DNA from: Gymnothorax reevesii
Lineage: Eukaryota > Chordata > Actinopteri > Anguilliformes > Muraenidae
Length of the DNA stretch: 64,000 nucleotides
NCBI GenBank assembly: GCA_029721435.1
Contig: CM056581.1
Location: 73,456,712-73,520,711 of the forward strand
Reading direction: 5' to 3'
Part shown: positions 24,910 to 37,463 of the stretch, piece after piece
Numbering within the stretch: position 1 is the stretch's first letter
Layout: the number at the start of each line of letters is the position of its first letter
Program-made: the position numbers and the translations under genes
The notes under the pieces: model-generated
Told to the model about the DNA's origin: nothing
Database searches by the model: none
Seen by the model: only the letters and a program-made list of their open reading frames with translations

Positions 24910-27021
24910 TAATGCCATTTTTGCCATGTCGATTTGTAAGTTTTTTGTCAGAGTAATATGAATGATGGTTTTTATACATTTACAAAATTTTGTGAGTTTT
25001 CGAACATGCTGAGACCCTCAAAAGGGCAATTCTTTTAAAAATCTGATTGGGGGCGCTAAAGAGCCATTGTGCCAAATTTAGTGTAAATTGATGTATAAAA
25101 TTGAAGACAATAAGACAATTATAATTTGTGCAACTTTTTACAAGATTTTGAGTATTCTAAGGCTTCCAAACATGTGTTTCTAAAATTTGGAAAAACGCAG
25201 GAAATGGCTCATAGCTCACTTCCTGTTTGGCCAAAAAACTTCAAAAAAATTACCATCACTCGACATGACAAACGCAATGACCACACCAAATTTCATGAAC
25301 ATTAAAGAACTTTTATCTCAGCATGGCCGTGTCAAGAGGGCGCTGTGGAGCCACCTGACCACACCCAATCCAATATCAAATGTGGGTATACTTGAAAGTA
25401 GACAATTATCAAGCCTGTGAAGTTTCGCGCAACTCCCACAAAGCATGTGTGCGTAAAACCAACTTCCTGTTTCATGCCGGAACATCAAAATTCGCCGCGA
25501 CGCCACGGATACAAAGTTCGATGAATCAAAAAAAGCTTCGCAATTTAACATTGCCAGGGTCTTAAGATGTCATATGCGAAATTTTACGTTGATCGGATAA
25601 AATCTCTAGGAGGAGTTCGTTAAAGTACGATGCCTGTGAATGGCAAAAAATGTAAAAAATTTGCAAATTCAATTAAAAATGGCGGACTTCCTGTTGAGTC
25701 TAGGTCATGGCACTTAGAGACTTTTTTTTAGGTCTTGGCCTAGTTCACATGTCCATCGAATTTTGTACATGTAGGTTAAACACGCTGCGAGGGCTGCTTC
25801 ATTGAAATTTTCTAGGTGGCGCTGTAATGCAATTTAGCCACATCTATCTGTGAACCCTATATCCTAGTAAATAGTATGACCAGCTTAATGTGTTTGCAAA
25901 GTTTTGTGAGTTTTCAAGCATGTTGATGCCCTCAAATATGCAATTATGTATTAGGGGGCGCTATAGAGCCACCATGTCACACATAGTGCCAAATGAGATA
26001 TCGAATCAAGGAATTTAATATTTTAAGTCTATGAGTGAAGTTTGGTGTCTTTTCGAGTATGATAAGGCCCTCAAAAATGTGTTCGTAAAATCTGAAAAAA
26101 CGCAGGAAATGGCTCATAGCTAACTTCCTGTGTGGCAAAAAAATTTCAAAAAAATTGACAAAAAAATATAAGATGACTTCTATGACCCTATCAAATTTCG
26201 TGAGAATCCGAGCAAGTGCGTTCCAAAATGGCCGTGTGTTTGGTGGCGCTATAGAGCCACCGGGGCATGACCAAGCACAAAAATAATAATAATTTGCAAT
26301 TTTCACCACGACTGACGTGTGGGCAAATTTTTGTGAGTTTTCGTGCATGGCAAAGCCCTCAAAAATGCGTTCTCGTAGCAGAATAAAAAGAAGAAGAAGA
26401 AGAAGAAGAAGAAGAATTAAAGCTGCAAGCAGCGTTGAAAGGGCCCTCGCGCCCTTCGTGCACGTTGGGGTGGCAGCAAGATCTTGATGGGTGCAGGCGT
26501 CCATTCACAGCCATTGGACACTGCTGGACCGCGTACAATATGGTTTCCTGAGGGGAGTGCAAAAATTTTCTAGAGGATGCTATGGTACCATTTTGATATG
26601 CCTGTGCGTAAAATCTAAAACATAGTAATCGTATTAACGAACTCCATGAGTGTGTTGATTTTTGTTAATTTTCCAGCATGTTTAGACCTGCAAAGAGGCA
26701 ATTCTTTTATAAATCTGATTGGGGGCGCTATAGAGCCATGATGCCACATTTAGTGCCAATTGATGGATGACATTGAAGAAAATAAGACAATAATAAATTG
26801 TGCTAGGTTTTGCAAGCTTTAGAGTATTCTAAGGCCTTCAAACATGTGTTCGTGACATTTGGAAAAACGCAGGAAATAGCTCATCCCTCACTTCCTGTTT
26901 GGCCAAAAAAATAGCCATTGCCCGGAATGACTAATGCAATGATCACACGAAATTTCATGAACATTCAAGCACTTTTATATTAACATGGCCGTATCTAGAG
27001 GGCGCTGTGGAGCCATCTGGC

Positions 27022-27777
27022 CAGTAGCGGCTCTAGACCCGGGAATGGCGGGGCGCACTCACGTCCCTTTATGACAATTAGTCCTGGGTAGTTCGCAATC
27101 ATTTACTGACGCATTTTCCAATTATCGTACTTGGCAACTTAAGACACGGTCTCTCCAAATGTGATCGAACAGCGATGAAATCATGGGCGAAATTCAGCTC
27201 AGTGGCCGAACCTGAACTGAGAATTGTGACAAAACATCTGTTTAAAACAGTCGTTAGTCCTGACCTGTTCTCCGTCATTTTCATGAGTAACCGAAGGTTC
27301 GCTCCGAGAGCACTCCGCAGTTAACAGCTGCTGCTTGTTCTCCCCGATTACGTAAGAAGACAATCATTCATCTGGACGCTTATTTGCTGTATTTAAATCA
27401 ACGTTAGTCAAACTTGCATACCTGACGACTCTCACGCAAACAGCTTGAGCAGCACGCTGCCTATTTAACTGCCAAGTGCCACTTTTTTATCAACCCACAC
27501 AATACCGAGAGTGAAAGGCGATATTTAACTGGAACACGGACCTGATCAATCAACGCGAAGCACTGGCCTATTAATAAGTAAATTTTTTTTCTGTACTGAA
27601 TTTCGCCCATGATTTCATCGCTGTTCGATCACATTTGGAGAGACCGTGTCTTAAGTTGCCAAGTACGATAATTGAAAAACGCGTCAGTAAAGGAAAATGA
27701 TTGCGAACTACCCAGGACTAATTGTCATAAAGGGACGTGTCTGCGCCCCGCCATTCCCGGGTCTAGAGCCGCTACTG
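27022..27777. mobile_element. Non-autonomous hAT-type DNA transposon with long inverted repeats
   Basis: The ends are CAGTAGCGGCTCTAGACCCG and its inverse complement. The inverted repeats are long: about 176 bp on the left (27022-27197) and 182 bp on the right (27596-27777). The target duplication CATCTGGC lies at 27014-27021 and 27778-27785; eight bases is the hAT hallmark. Other units of the array show the uninterrupted site (GGAGCCACCTGGCCACTC), which confirms the boundaries. The roughly 400-bp middle encodes no transposase that I can recognise, so movement would have needed an enzyme supplied in trans. Confidence 0.9.
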
Positions 27778-29761
27778 CATCTGGCCACTCCTGATCTAAT
27801 ATTAGCATATATTTATACTTGGGAGGACAATTTAATAAAGCTTGGACAGTTTCAGGGATAACCCATGAAGTATGTGGGAGTAAACCCAACTTCCTGTTTA
27901 ATGGCGGGACATCGAAATTCGCCGCAACGCTACGGATACAAAATTCAATGAATCCAGAAAAGCTTCGCAATTTAATATCAGCAACATCTTTAGATACTAA
28001 TAGCCAAATTTCAAGTTGATCGGATCAAATCTCTAGGAGGAGTTTGTTAAAGTACGACACCTGTGAATGGCCAACAATCCAAAAAAGTGTCAAATTCAAT
28101 TAAAAATGGCGGACTTCCTGTTGAGTCTAGGTCATGGCAACATGTGACTTTTTTTTAGGTCTCGTCATATTCCACATCTCTACCGAATTTCATACATGTA
28201 GGTTTACCGAGCTGCGAGGGCTGCTTATTTGAAATTTTACAGGGGGCGCTATAATGACATTTTTGCCATGCCAATATGTAAGCTTTTTATCAGAGTATTA
28301 TGAATGACGGTTTTTATACATTTACAAAATTTTGTGAGTTTTCGAACATGTTGAGACCCTCAAAAAGGCAATTCTTTTATAAATCTGATTGGGGGCGCTA
28401 TAGAGCCATTATGCCACTTAAGGCTCCAATTTATGGATGACATTGAAAAGAATAAGACTATCATAATTTGTGCAAGGTTTTGCTAGCTTTGGAGTATTCT
28501 AAGGCTTTCAAACTTGCGTTCGTAAAATTTGAAAAAACGCAGGAAATAGCTCAAAATTCACTTCCTGTTCGGCCAAAAAATTTCAAAAAATTGGTCATTG
28601 CCTGCAATGACGAATGCAATGATCACACAAAATTTCATGAACATTCAAGCACTTTTATCTCAACATGGCCGTATGTAGAGGGCGCTCAGGAGCCACCTGA
28701 CCACTCCCGATCAAATATTAGCATATATTTATACTAAGGCGAACAATATAATCAAGCCTGTGAAGTTTCGCGCAAATTTCACAAAGCATGTGCGCGTAAA
28801 ACCAACTTCCTGTTTCATGGCGGAACATCAATATTCGCCGCAACGCCACGGATACAAAGTTTAATGAATCCAAAAAAGCTTCGCAATTTAACATTGACAA
28901 GGTCTTTAGATGTCATATGCGAAATTTTAAGTTGATAGGATAAAATCTGTAGGAGGAGTTCGTTAAAGTACGACGCCTGTGAATGGCAAAAAATTAAAAA
29001 AATTTGCAAATTCAATTAAAAATGGCGGACTCCCTGTTGAGTCTAGGTCATGGCACCAAGAGACTTTTTTTAGGTCTTGGCATAGTACACATGTCCACCG
29101 AATTTCGAACATGTAGCTTAAACACGCTGCGAGGGCTGCTTCATTGAAATTTTCTAGGTGGCGCTGTAATGCAATTTTGCCACATCCATCTGTAAACCCT
29201 ATATTTTTGTAAATAGTATGACCAGTTTAATATGTTTGCAAAGTTTCGTGAGTTTTCGAGCATGGTGATGCCTTCAAAAATGCAATTATGTATTAGGGGG
29301 CGCTATAGAGCCACCATGTCATACCCAGTGCCAAATGAGATATCAAATCAAAGAACTTCATATTTTTATTCAATAAGCCAAGTTTGGTTTGTTTTCGAGT
29401 ATGATAAGGCCCTCAAAAATGTGTTCGTAAAATCTGAAAAAACGCAGGTAATGGCTCATAGCTCACTTCCTGTCGGGAAAAAAAATTTCAAAAAAATTGA
29501 CAAAAAAATTTATGATGACTACTATCACCCATAAAATTTTATTAGAATCCGAGCAAGTGCGTTACAAAATGGCAGCGTGTTTGGTGGCGCTATAGAGCCT
29601 GCGGGGCATGTTCAAGCACAAAAATAATAATACTTTGCAATTTTCACCACGACTGACGTGTGGGCAAATTTTTGTGAGTTTTCGTGCATGGCAAAGCCCT
29701 CAAAAATGCGTTCTCGCAGCAGAATAAAAAGAAGAAGAAGAAGAAGAAGAAGAAGAAGAAG

Positions 29762-29813
29762 AATCCCATCAAAAACAATAGGTTCCTGGCACCGGTCGGT
29801 GCTCGGGCCCTAA
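29762..29813 (+). repeat. Hairpin tail module, short form
   Basis: AATCCCATCAAAAACAATAGG, the hairpin GCACC-GGTC-GGTGC, then TCGGGCCCTAA. The distance from hairpin to the final CTAA resembles Helitron 3' ends. It is directly followed by the next head. Confidence 0.7.
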
Positions 29814-32453
29814 TTAAAGCTGCAAGCAGCGTTGAAAGGGCCCTCGCACCCCTCGTGCACAGTGGGGTGGCAGCAAGACCTTGATGGGTGCAGTTGTCCA
29901 TTAACAGCCATTGGACACTGCTAGCCTGTGTACAATGTGTTTTCCTGATGGGATTGCAAAAATCTTCTGGATGGCGCTATGATACCATTTTGTTATGCCT
30001 GTGCGCAAAATCTACAACATAGTTATTGGAATACCGGGCATCATGTGTGTGTTAATTTTCGTAAATTTTTAAGCACGCTTCGAGCCCCAAAAAAGCAATT
30101 GTTTAAAGAATCTGACTGGGGGCGCTATAGAGCCATTATGCCACATTTAGTCCCAGTTGATGTATCAAATTCAAGGCCATAAGACAATGATAATTTTTGC
30201 CACGTTTTTGCAAGTTTTGGACCATTCTAAGGCCTTAATACGTGTATTCGTAAAATTTGGAAAAACGCAGTAAATAGCTCATAGCTCACTTCCTGTTTGG
30301 CCAAAAAATTTCAAAAAATTAAGCATTGCCCGGAATGACTAATGCAATGATGACACCAAATTTTATGAACATTCAAGCACTTTTATCTTAACATGGTAGT
30401 ATCTAGAGGGCGCTGTGGAGCTACATGGCCATTTCCGATCTAATATTAGCATATATTTATACTTGGGAAGACAAGTTTATCAAGTTTGGAAAGTTTTAGA
30501 CTAATCCCACAAAGTATGTGGGAGTTATACCAACTTCCTGTTTCATGGCGGGACGCCGAAATTCGCCGCAATGCCACGGATACATCGTTCGATATATCCA
30601 AAAAAGCTTCGCAATTTAACATCAGCAAGGTCTTAAGATATTGTTCGCCAAATTTTGAGTTGATTGGATAAAGTCTCTAGGAGGAGTTTGTTAAAGTACG
30701 ACACCTGCGAATGGCGAAAAATCTAAAAAAGTTGACATTTCAATTCAAAATGGCAAACTTCCTGTTGGGTCTACGTCATGGCTCCAAGAGACTTTTTTTT
30801 AGGTCTCAGGATATTCCACTTGTTCACAGAAGTTCATACATGCTGATCAACCACGATGCAAGGGCTGCTTATTTGAAATTTTCCAGGGGGCGCTATAATG
30901 CAATTTTTGCCACGCCTATATAAAACTTTTTTATTATTGTAATAGGAATGATAGGCTTTAGAGTTGTACAAAATTTTGTGAGTTTTTGAGCATGCTGAGA
31001 CCCTCAAAAGGGAAATTCTTTTAAAAATCTGATTGGGGGCGCTATAGAGCCATTATGTCACATTTACTGCCAAATTCTGTCTCAAATTGAAGACAATCAG
31101 ACAAATAAAATTTTTGTTAAGTTTTGCAAGTTTTTGAGTATGGTAATACCTCCAAACCTGTGTTCGTAATATTTGGAATAACGCAGGAAATGGCTCATAG
31201 CTCACTTCCTGTTTGGTTAAAAAATTTCAAAAAAATAAATACAGCCCAAAAAAACACATGCAATTGTCACGCCAAATTTCATGAACATTCAAGCACTTTT
31301 ATCTCAACATGGCCGTGTCAAGAGGGCGCTGTGGAGCCACCTGACCACACCCAATCTAATATCAACATATAGGTATACTTGGAAGTAGACTCTTATCAAG
31401 CCTGTGAAGTTTCGCGCAAATCTCACAAAGCATGTGCGTGTAAAACCAACTTCCTGTTTCATGGCGGAACATCGAAATTCGCCGCGACGCCACGGATACA
31501 AAGTTCGGTGAATCCAAAAAAGCTTCGCAATTTAACATCGACCAGGTCTTAAAAAGTCATATGCGAAATTGTAAGTTGATCGGATAAAATCTCTAGGAGG
31601 AGTTCGTTAAAGTACGACGTCTGTGAATGGCAAAAAATAAAAAAAAATTGCAAATTCAATTAAAAATGGCGGAATTCCTGTTGAGTCTAGGTCATGGCAC
31701 CAAGAGACTTTTTTTTAGGTCTTGGCATAGTACACATGTCCACCGAATTTTGTACATGCAGGTTAAACACACTGCGAGGGCTGCTTCATTGAAATTTTCT
31801 AGGTGGCGCTGTAATGCAATTTTGCCATATCCATCCGTAAACCCCACTTTCTCGTAAAAAGTATGACCAGCTTTATATGACTGCAAAGTTTCGTGAGTTT
31901 TCGAGCATGCTGATGCCCTCAAAAATGCAATTATGTATTAGGGGGCGCTATAGAGCCACCATAACACACCTAGTGCCAAATGAGATATTGAATCAAAGAA
32001 CTTCATATTTTCAATCTAAGAGCCAAGTTAGGTGTGTTTTCGAGAATGATAAGGCCCTCAAAAATGTGTTCATAAAATCTGAAAAAACTCAGGAAATGGC
32101 TCATAGCTCACTTCCTGTGAGGCAAAAAAATTTTTAAAAAATTGACAAAAAAATTTATGATTACTACTATGACCCTATCGAATTTCGTGAGAATCCGAGC
32201 AAGTGCGTTCCAAAATGGCCGTGTGTTTGGTGGCGCTATAGAGCCACTGGGGCATGTCCAAGCACAAAAATAATAGTACTTTGCAATTTTCACGACGACT
32301 GACGTGTCGGCAAATTTTTGTGAGTTTTCGTGCATGGCAAAGCCCTCAAAAAGGCGTTCTCGTAGCAGAATAAGAAGAAGAAGAAGAAGAAGAAGAATAA
32401 AAATCCCATCAAAAACAATAGGTTCCTGGCACCGGTCGGTGCTCGGGCCCTAA
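29814..32453 (+). repeat. Family A array 2 unit c (2640 bp), complete with head and tail
   Basis: This is one of the most complete copies. The head contains GGGCCCTCGCACC (29838-29850), and the tail contains GGTGCTCGGGCCC (32438-32450), whose inverse complement GGGCCCGAGCACC matches the head at 11 of 13 bases. Three 915-bp modules lie between. It ends in (GAA)n at about 32372-32397, the short tail and CTAA (32450-32453). What follows is not a head but the middle of another unit. Confidence 0.85.
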
Positions 32454-34369
32454 CAAGCAGAAGAAGGTTCGGGCAAATCCCGCAAAGTATGTGGCAGTTA
32501 AAGCAACTCCCTGTTTCATGGCGGGATATCAAAATTTGCCGCGAAGCCACGGGTACATTGTTCGATGAAATCAAAATTGCTTCGCAATTTAACATTAGCA
32601 AGGTCTTAAGATATTATTTGCCAAATATTAAGTTGATCGGATAAAATCTCTAGGTGGAGTTCCTTAAAGTACGACACCTGTGAATGGCAAAAAATCAAAA
32701 AAAGTTGCAATTTCAATTAAAAATGGCGGACTTCCTGTTGAGTCTCGGTCATGGCTCTAAGAGACTTTTTTTTAGGTCTCAGCATATTCCACATGTCTAC
32801 CGAATTTCATACATGTAGGTTTACCAGGCTGCGAGGGCTGCTTATTTGAAATTATCCAGGGGGCGCTATTATGACAATTTTGCCAAGCCTATATATAAGC
32901 TTTTTATCAGAGTAATAGGAATGATGATTTTTATACATTTACAAAATTTTGTGAGTTTTTGAACATGCTGAGACCCTCAAAAGAGCAATTCTTTTTAAAA
33001 TCTGATTGGGGGCGCTATAGAGCCATGGTGCCAAATTTAGTGCAAATTGATGTAGAAGATTGAAGATAATAAGACAATTATAATTTGTGCAACTTTTTGC
33101 AAGATTTCGAGTATTCTTAGGCTTCCAAATATGTGTTAATAAAATTTGGAAAAACGCAGGAAATGGCTCATCGCTCACTTTCTGTTTGGCCAAAAAATTC
33201 CAAAAAAATTACCATAACCTGACATGACAAATGCAATGATCAAACCAAATTTCATGAACATTCAAGCACTTTTATCTCAACATGGTTGTGTCAAGAGGGC
33301 ACTGTGGAGCCACCTGACCACACCCAATCTAATATCAACATATAGTTCTACTTGGAAGTAGACTCTTATGAAGCCTGTAAAGTTTTGCGCAAATCTCACA
33401 AAGCATGTGCGCAGAAAACCAACTTCCTGTTTCATGGCGGAACATTGAAATTTGCTGCGACGCCACGGATACAAAGTTCAATGAATCCAAAAAAGCTTTG
33501 CAATTTAACATCGACAAGGTCTTTAGATGCCATATGGCAAATTTTAAGTTGATCCGGTAACATCTCTAGGAGGAGTTCGTTAAAGTACGACGCCTGTGAA
33601 TGGCAAAAAATTAAAAAAATTTGCAAATTCAATTAAAAATGGCGGACTTTCTGTTGAGTCTAGGTCATGGCACCAAGTGACTTTTTTTAGGTCTTGGCAT
33701 AGTACACATGTCCACCGAATTTTGTACATGTAGGTTAAACATGCTGCGAGGGCTGCTTCATTGAAATTTTCTAGGTGGCGCTGTAATGCAATTTTGCCAC
33801 GCTCATCAGTAAACCCTATATCCTAATAAACAGTATGACAAATTTAATAGATGTGCAAAGTAACGTGAGTTTTCCAGCATGCTGAGGCCCTCAAAAATGC
33901 AATTATGTATTAGGGTGCGCTATAGAGCTACCATGTCAAACTTAGTGCCAAATGAGATGTCGAATTAAAGAACTTAATATTTCTAGTCTATCAGCCAAGT
34001 TTGGTGAAATTTCAAGTATGATAAGGCCCTCAAAAATGTGTTCGTAAAATCTGAAAAAACGCAGGAAATGGCTCATAGCTCACTTCCTGTGCGGCAAAAA
34101 AATTTCAAAAAAAATTGCAAAAAAATTTATGATGACTACTATGACCCTATCAAATTTCGTAAGAATTCGAGCAAGTGCGTTCCATAATGGATGCGTGTTT
34201 GGTGGCGCTATAGAGTCGCCGGGGCATGTCTAAGCACAAAAATAGTAATACTTTGCAATTTTCACCACGACTGATGTGTGGGCAAATTTTTGTGAGTTTT
34301 CGTGCATGGCAAAGCCCTCAAAAATGCGTTCTCGCAGCAGAATAAAAAGAAGAAGAAGAAGAAGAAGAA
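32454..34369 (+). repeat. Family A array 2 unit d (1916 bp), head missing
   Basis: Starts in mid-unit with CAAGCAGAAGAAGGTTCGGGC, which corresponds to about 48742 in unit i, and follows that unit closely at first. The head and first part of the unit are absent. It ends normally in (GAA)n at about 34347-34369 without a hairpin tail. Either a 5'-truncated insertion or an unequal recombination product would explain it. Confidence 0.8.
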
Positions 34370-36935
34370 TTAAAGCTGCAAGCAGCGTTGAAAGGGCCCT
34401 CGCCCCCCCTGTGCACATTGGGGTGGCAGCAAGATCTTGATGGCTGCAGGTGTCCATTCAGAGCCATTGGACACAGCTCGACCGCGTACAATGTGGTTTC
34501 CTGATGGGAGTGCAAAAATTTTCTGGAGGGCGCTATGATACCATTTTGACTTGCCTGTGCACAAAATCTACAACACAGTAATCGAAATACGGTGCTCCAT
34601 GAGTCTTTTGATTTTTGTAAATTTTCCAGCATGTTTAGACTTTCAAAAGAGCAATTCTTTTATAAATATTATTGGGGGCGCTATAGAGCCATTATGCCCC
34701 ATTTAGTGCCAATTGATGGATGTATTGAAGAGAATAAGACAGTTCTAATTTTTGGATGGTTTTGCAAGTTTTGGAGCATTCTAAGGCCTTAAAACGTGTG
34801 TTCATAAAATTTGGAAAAACACAGGAAAAAGCTCATAGCTCATTTCCTGTTTGGCAAAAAAATTTCAAAAAATTAACAATTGCGGAGAATGACTAATGCA
34901 ATGATCATGTCAAATTTCATGAACTTTCAAGCACTTTTATCTGAACATGCCCATATCTAGAGGGCGCTGTGGAGCCACCTGGCACCTCTCGATATAAAAT
35001 AAGCATATATCTATACTTGGGCGAACAATTTAATCAAGCTTGGAAAGTTTCAGGCAAATCCCACAAAGTATGTGGAATTGAAAGCAACTTCTTGTTTCAT
35101 GGCAGGACATCAAAATTCGCCATGACGCCACGGATGCATCGTTCGATGAAATCAAAAAAGCTTCGCAATTTAACGTCAGCAAGGTTTTTAGATATTAAAT
35201 GCCAAATTTTAAGTTGATCGCATAAAATCTCTAGGAGGAGTTCGTTAAAGTACGACACCTGTGAATGGCAAAAAAAAAAAAAAAAGTTGCAATTTCAATT
35301 AAAAATGGCAGCCTTCCTGTTGAATCTAGGTCATGGCACCAAGTGACTTTATTGTAGGTCTCAGCATATTCCACACGTCTACCGAATTTCATACATGTGG
35401 GTTTACCGGGCTGCGAGGGCTGCTTATTTGAAATTTTCCAGGGGGCACTATAATGCCATTTTTGCCACGCCTATTTGTAAATTTTTTATCAGTGTAATAG
35501 GAATGATGGTCTTTGAAATTGTACAAAATTTTGTGAGTTTTTGAGCATGCTGACACCCTCAAAAGGGTCATTCATTTAAAAATCGTATTGGGGGCGCTAT
35601 AGAGCCATGATGCCTCATTTACTGCCAATTTTTGTTTCAAATTGAAGACATTGTGACAAATAAAATTTTAGCTAAGTTTTGCAAGTTTTCGAGTATGCCA
35701 AGGCCTTCAAATGTGTGTTCATAAAATTTGGAATAACGCAGGAAATGACTCATAGCTCACTTCCTGTTTGGCCGAAAAATTTCAAAAAAATCAGCACAGC
35801 CCAGAAAAACAAATGCAATGATCAGACCAAATTTCATGAACATTCAAGCACTTTTATATCAACATGGCCGTGTCAAGAGGGCGCTGTAGAACCACCTGAC
35901 CCCACCCACTCCAATATCAACATATAGGTATATTTGGAATTAGACTATCATTAAGCCTGTAAAGTTTCACGTAAATCTCCCAAAGCATATGCTCATAAAA
36001 GCAACTTCCATTTTCATGGCGGAACATCGAAATTCGCCGCGACGCCACGGATACAAAGTTCGATGAATCCAAAGAAGCTTTGCAATTTAACATCGATGAC
36101 GTCTTCTAATGTCATATGCCAAATTTTAAGTTGATCAGATAAAATCTCTAGGAGGAGTTCGTTAAAGTACGATGCCTGTGAATTGCAAAAAATAAAAAAA
36201 ATTGCAAATTCAATTAAAAATGGCGGACTTCCTGTTGAGTCTAGGTCATGGCACCAAGAGACTTTTTTTTAGGTCTTGGCATAGTACATATGTTTACCGA
36301 ATTTGGAACATGTAGATTAAACACGCTGCGAGGGCTGCTTCATTGAAATTTTCTAGGTGGCGCTGTAATGCAATTTTGCCACATTTTTCTTCAAACCCTA
36401 TATCCTAGTAAATAGTATCACCAGCTTAATAGGTCTGCAAAGTTTCGTGAGTTTTCGAGCATGCTGAGGCCCTCAAAAATGCAATTATGTTTTAGGGGCG
36501 CTATAGAGCTACCATGTCAGACCCAGTGCCAAATGAGATATCGAATCAAAGTATTTAATATTTTTAGTCTATGAGCCGAGTTTGGTGAATTTTCGAGCAT
36601 AATAAGGCCCTCAAAAATGTGTTCGTAAAATCTAAAAAAACGCAGAAAATGGCTCATAGCTCACTTCCTGTGCGGCAAAAAAATTTCAAAAAAATTGACA
36701 AAAAAATTTATTATGACTAATGTGGCCCTGTCGAATTTCATGAGAATCCGAGCAAGTGCTTTCCAAAATGGCCGCGTGTTTGGTGGCGCTATAGAACCAC
36801 TGGGGCATGTCCAAGCACAAAAACAATATAATTTTGTAATTTTCACCAAGTCTGACCTGTGTGCAAATTTTTGTGAGTGTTCGTGCATGGTAAAACCTTC
36901 AAAATTGCGTTCTCGCAGCAGAATAATAATAATAA

Positions 36936-36966
<31 letters not shown>

Positions 36967-37058
36967 AATAAAAATCCCATCAAAAACAATAGGTTCCTCG
37001 CACCTTCGGTGCCAGGACCCCTTCCGGGCCCTGGCACCGGTCGGTGCTCGGGCCCTAA
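34370..37058 (+). repeat. Family A array 2 unit e (2689 bp) with a long tail
   Basis: Standard three-module unit plus a 90-bp tail. Its first kilobase is a close copy of the start of unit g (42202 onward); unit g lacks 14 bases near 42284. It ends in (AAT)n then (AAG)n at about 36921-36968 and the 90-bp tail at 36969-37058. Confidence 0.85.
36969..37058 (+). repeat. Hairpin tail module, long form (90 bp)
   Basis: TAAAAATCCCATC at the start, CTAA at the end. It has three GC-rich foldbacks: GCACC-TTC-GGTGC, GGACCCGTTCCGGGCCC and GCACC-GGTC-GGTGC. The same 90-bp length is found at 44801-44890, 44921-45010 and 51585-51674. Confidence 0.75.
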
Positions 37059-37316
37059 TTAAAGCTGCAAGCAGCGTTGAAAGGGCCCTCGCCCCCCTCA
37101 TGCACGTTGGGGTAGCAGCCAGATCTTGATGGGTGCAGGTATCCAATCAGAGCCATTGGACACTGCTGGACCGCGTACAATTTGTTTTCCTGAGTGGAGT
37201 GCAAAAATTTTCTGGAGGGCGCGATGAAACCATTTTGACATGCCTGTGCGCAAAATCTACAACATAGTAATCGTAATAACGAGCTCCATGAGTGTGTTGT
37301 GTAATGTGAACATAGG

Positions 37317-37330
37317 CCACTAGATGGCAG
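37317..37330 (+). promoter_or_regulatory. CTCF-like motif near the LTR start
   Basis: CCACTAGATGGCAG fits the CTCF core CCASYAGRKGGCRS at every position. It is 17 bases into the LTR and is also kept in the second LTR (inverse complement at 63988-64000, cut by the window end). Confidence 0.5.
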
Positions 37331-37363
37331 TATTTACCTTTTTTTTTGTTAAGCTCAGACTGG

Positions 37364-37405
37364 AGTCATGTTTAGACATGTCCTGGACATGTCTGGGGCA
37401 AGTCT
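37364..37405 (+). promoter_or_regulatory. Cluster of four p53-type half-sites in the LTR
   Basis: The p53-family half-site is RRRCWWGYYY. AGACATGTCC (37374-37383), GGACATGTCT (37385-37394) and GGGCAAGTCT (37396-37405) all fit at 10 of 10 positions, with 1-bp spacers. AGTCATGTTT (37364-37373) fits at 9 of 10. Two adjacent perfect half-sites with a short spacer make a full response element. The cluster ends about 50 bp upstream of the TATA box, a typical position for a promoter-proximal enhancer. Confidence 0.6.
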
Positions 37406-37455
37406 CAGAAAATTAAAAAAAAGAGGTCTAAATGTTGGTGGGGTCTGCAAAAGAG

Positions 37456-37463
37456 TATATAAG
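37456..37463 (+). promoter_or_regulatory. TATA box of the LTR promoter
   Basis: TATATAAG in a GC-poor context, in the middle of the LTR as expected for the U3 region. Transcription would start about 25-30 bp downstream. The second LTR carries the equivalent TATATAAG on the minus strand near 63862. Confidence 0.6.

Larger units (their letters stand above)
23837..26416 (+). repeat. Family A array 2 unit a (2580 bp, the standard length)
   Basis: Head TTAAAGCTGCAAGCAGCG, then three rounds of a roughly 915-bp module. The GGGCGCT-type boxes come in a fixed order and spacing: near 23986, 24130, 24420 (here GGGCACT), 24903, 25054, 25338, 25817, 25957 and 26245, that is steps of about 150, 287 and 480 bp repeated. 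The unit ends in GTTCTCGTAGCAGAATAAAAAG and (GAA)n at about 26385-26416, without a hairpin tail. No coding sequence. Confidence 0.85.
26417..29813 (+). repeat. Family A array 2 unit b (3397 bp, interrupted by a hAT element)
   Basis: After removing the 756-bp hAT element and its 8-bp duplication, 2633 bp remain, which is the standard length plus a tail of about 52 bp. The unit ends in (GAA)n at about 29729-29762 and the short tail AATCCCATCAAAAACAATAGG with the GCACC-GGTC-GGTGC hairpin and GCTCGGGCCCTAA (ending 29813). Confidence 0.85.

Noticed and set aside
34500..34530. Hammerhead ribozyme core (CTGATGGGAG near the unit start)
   Set aside because: The CTGATGA core is imperfect, and no matching GAAA with flanking stems could be placed.
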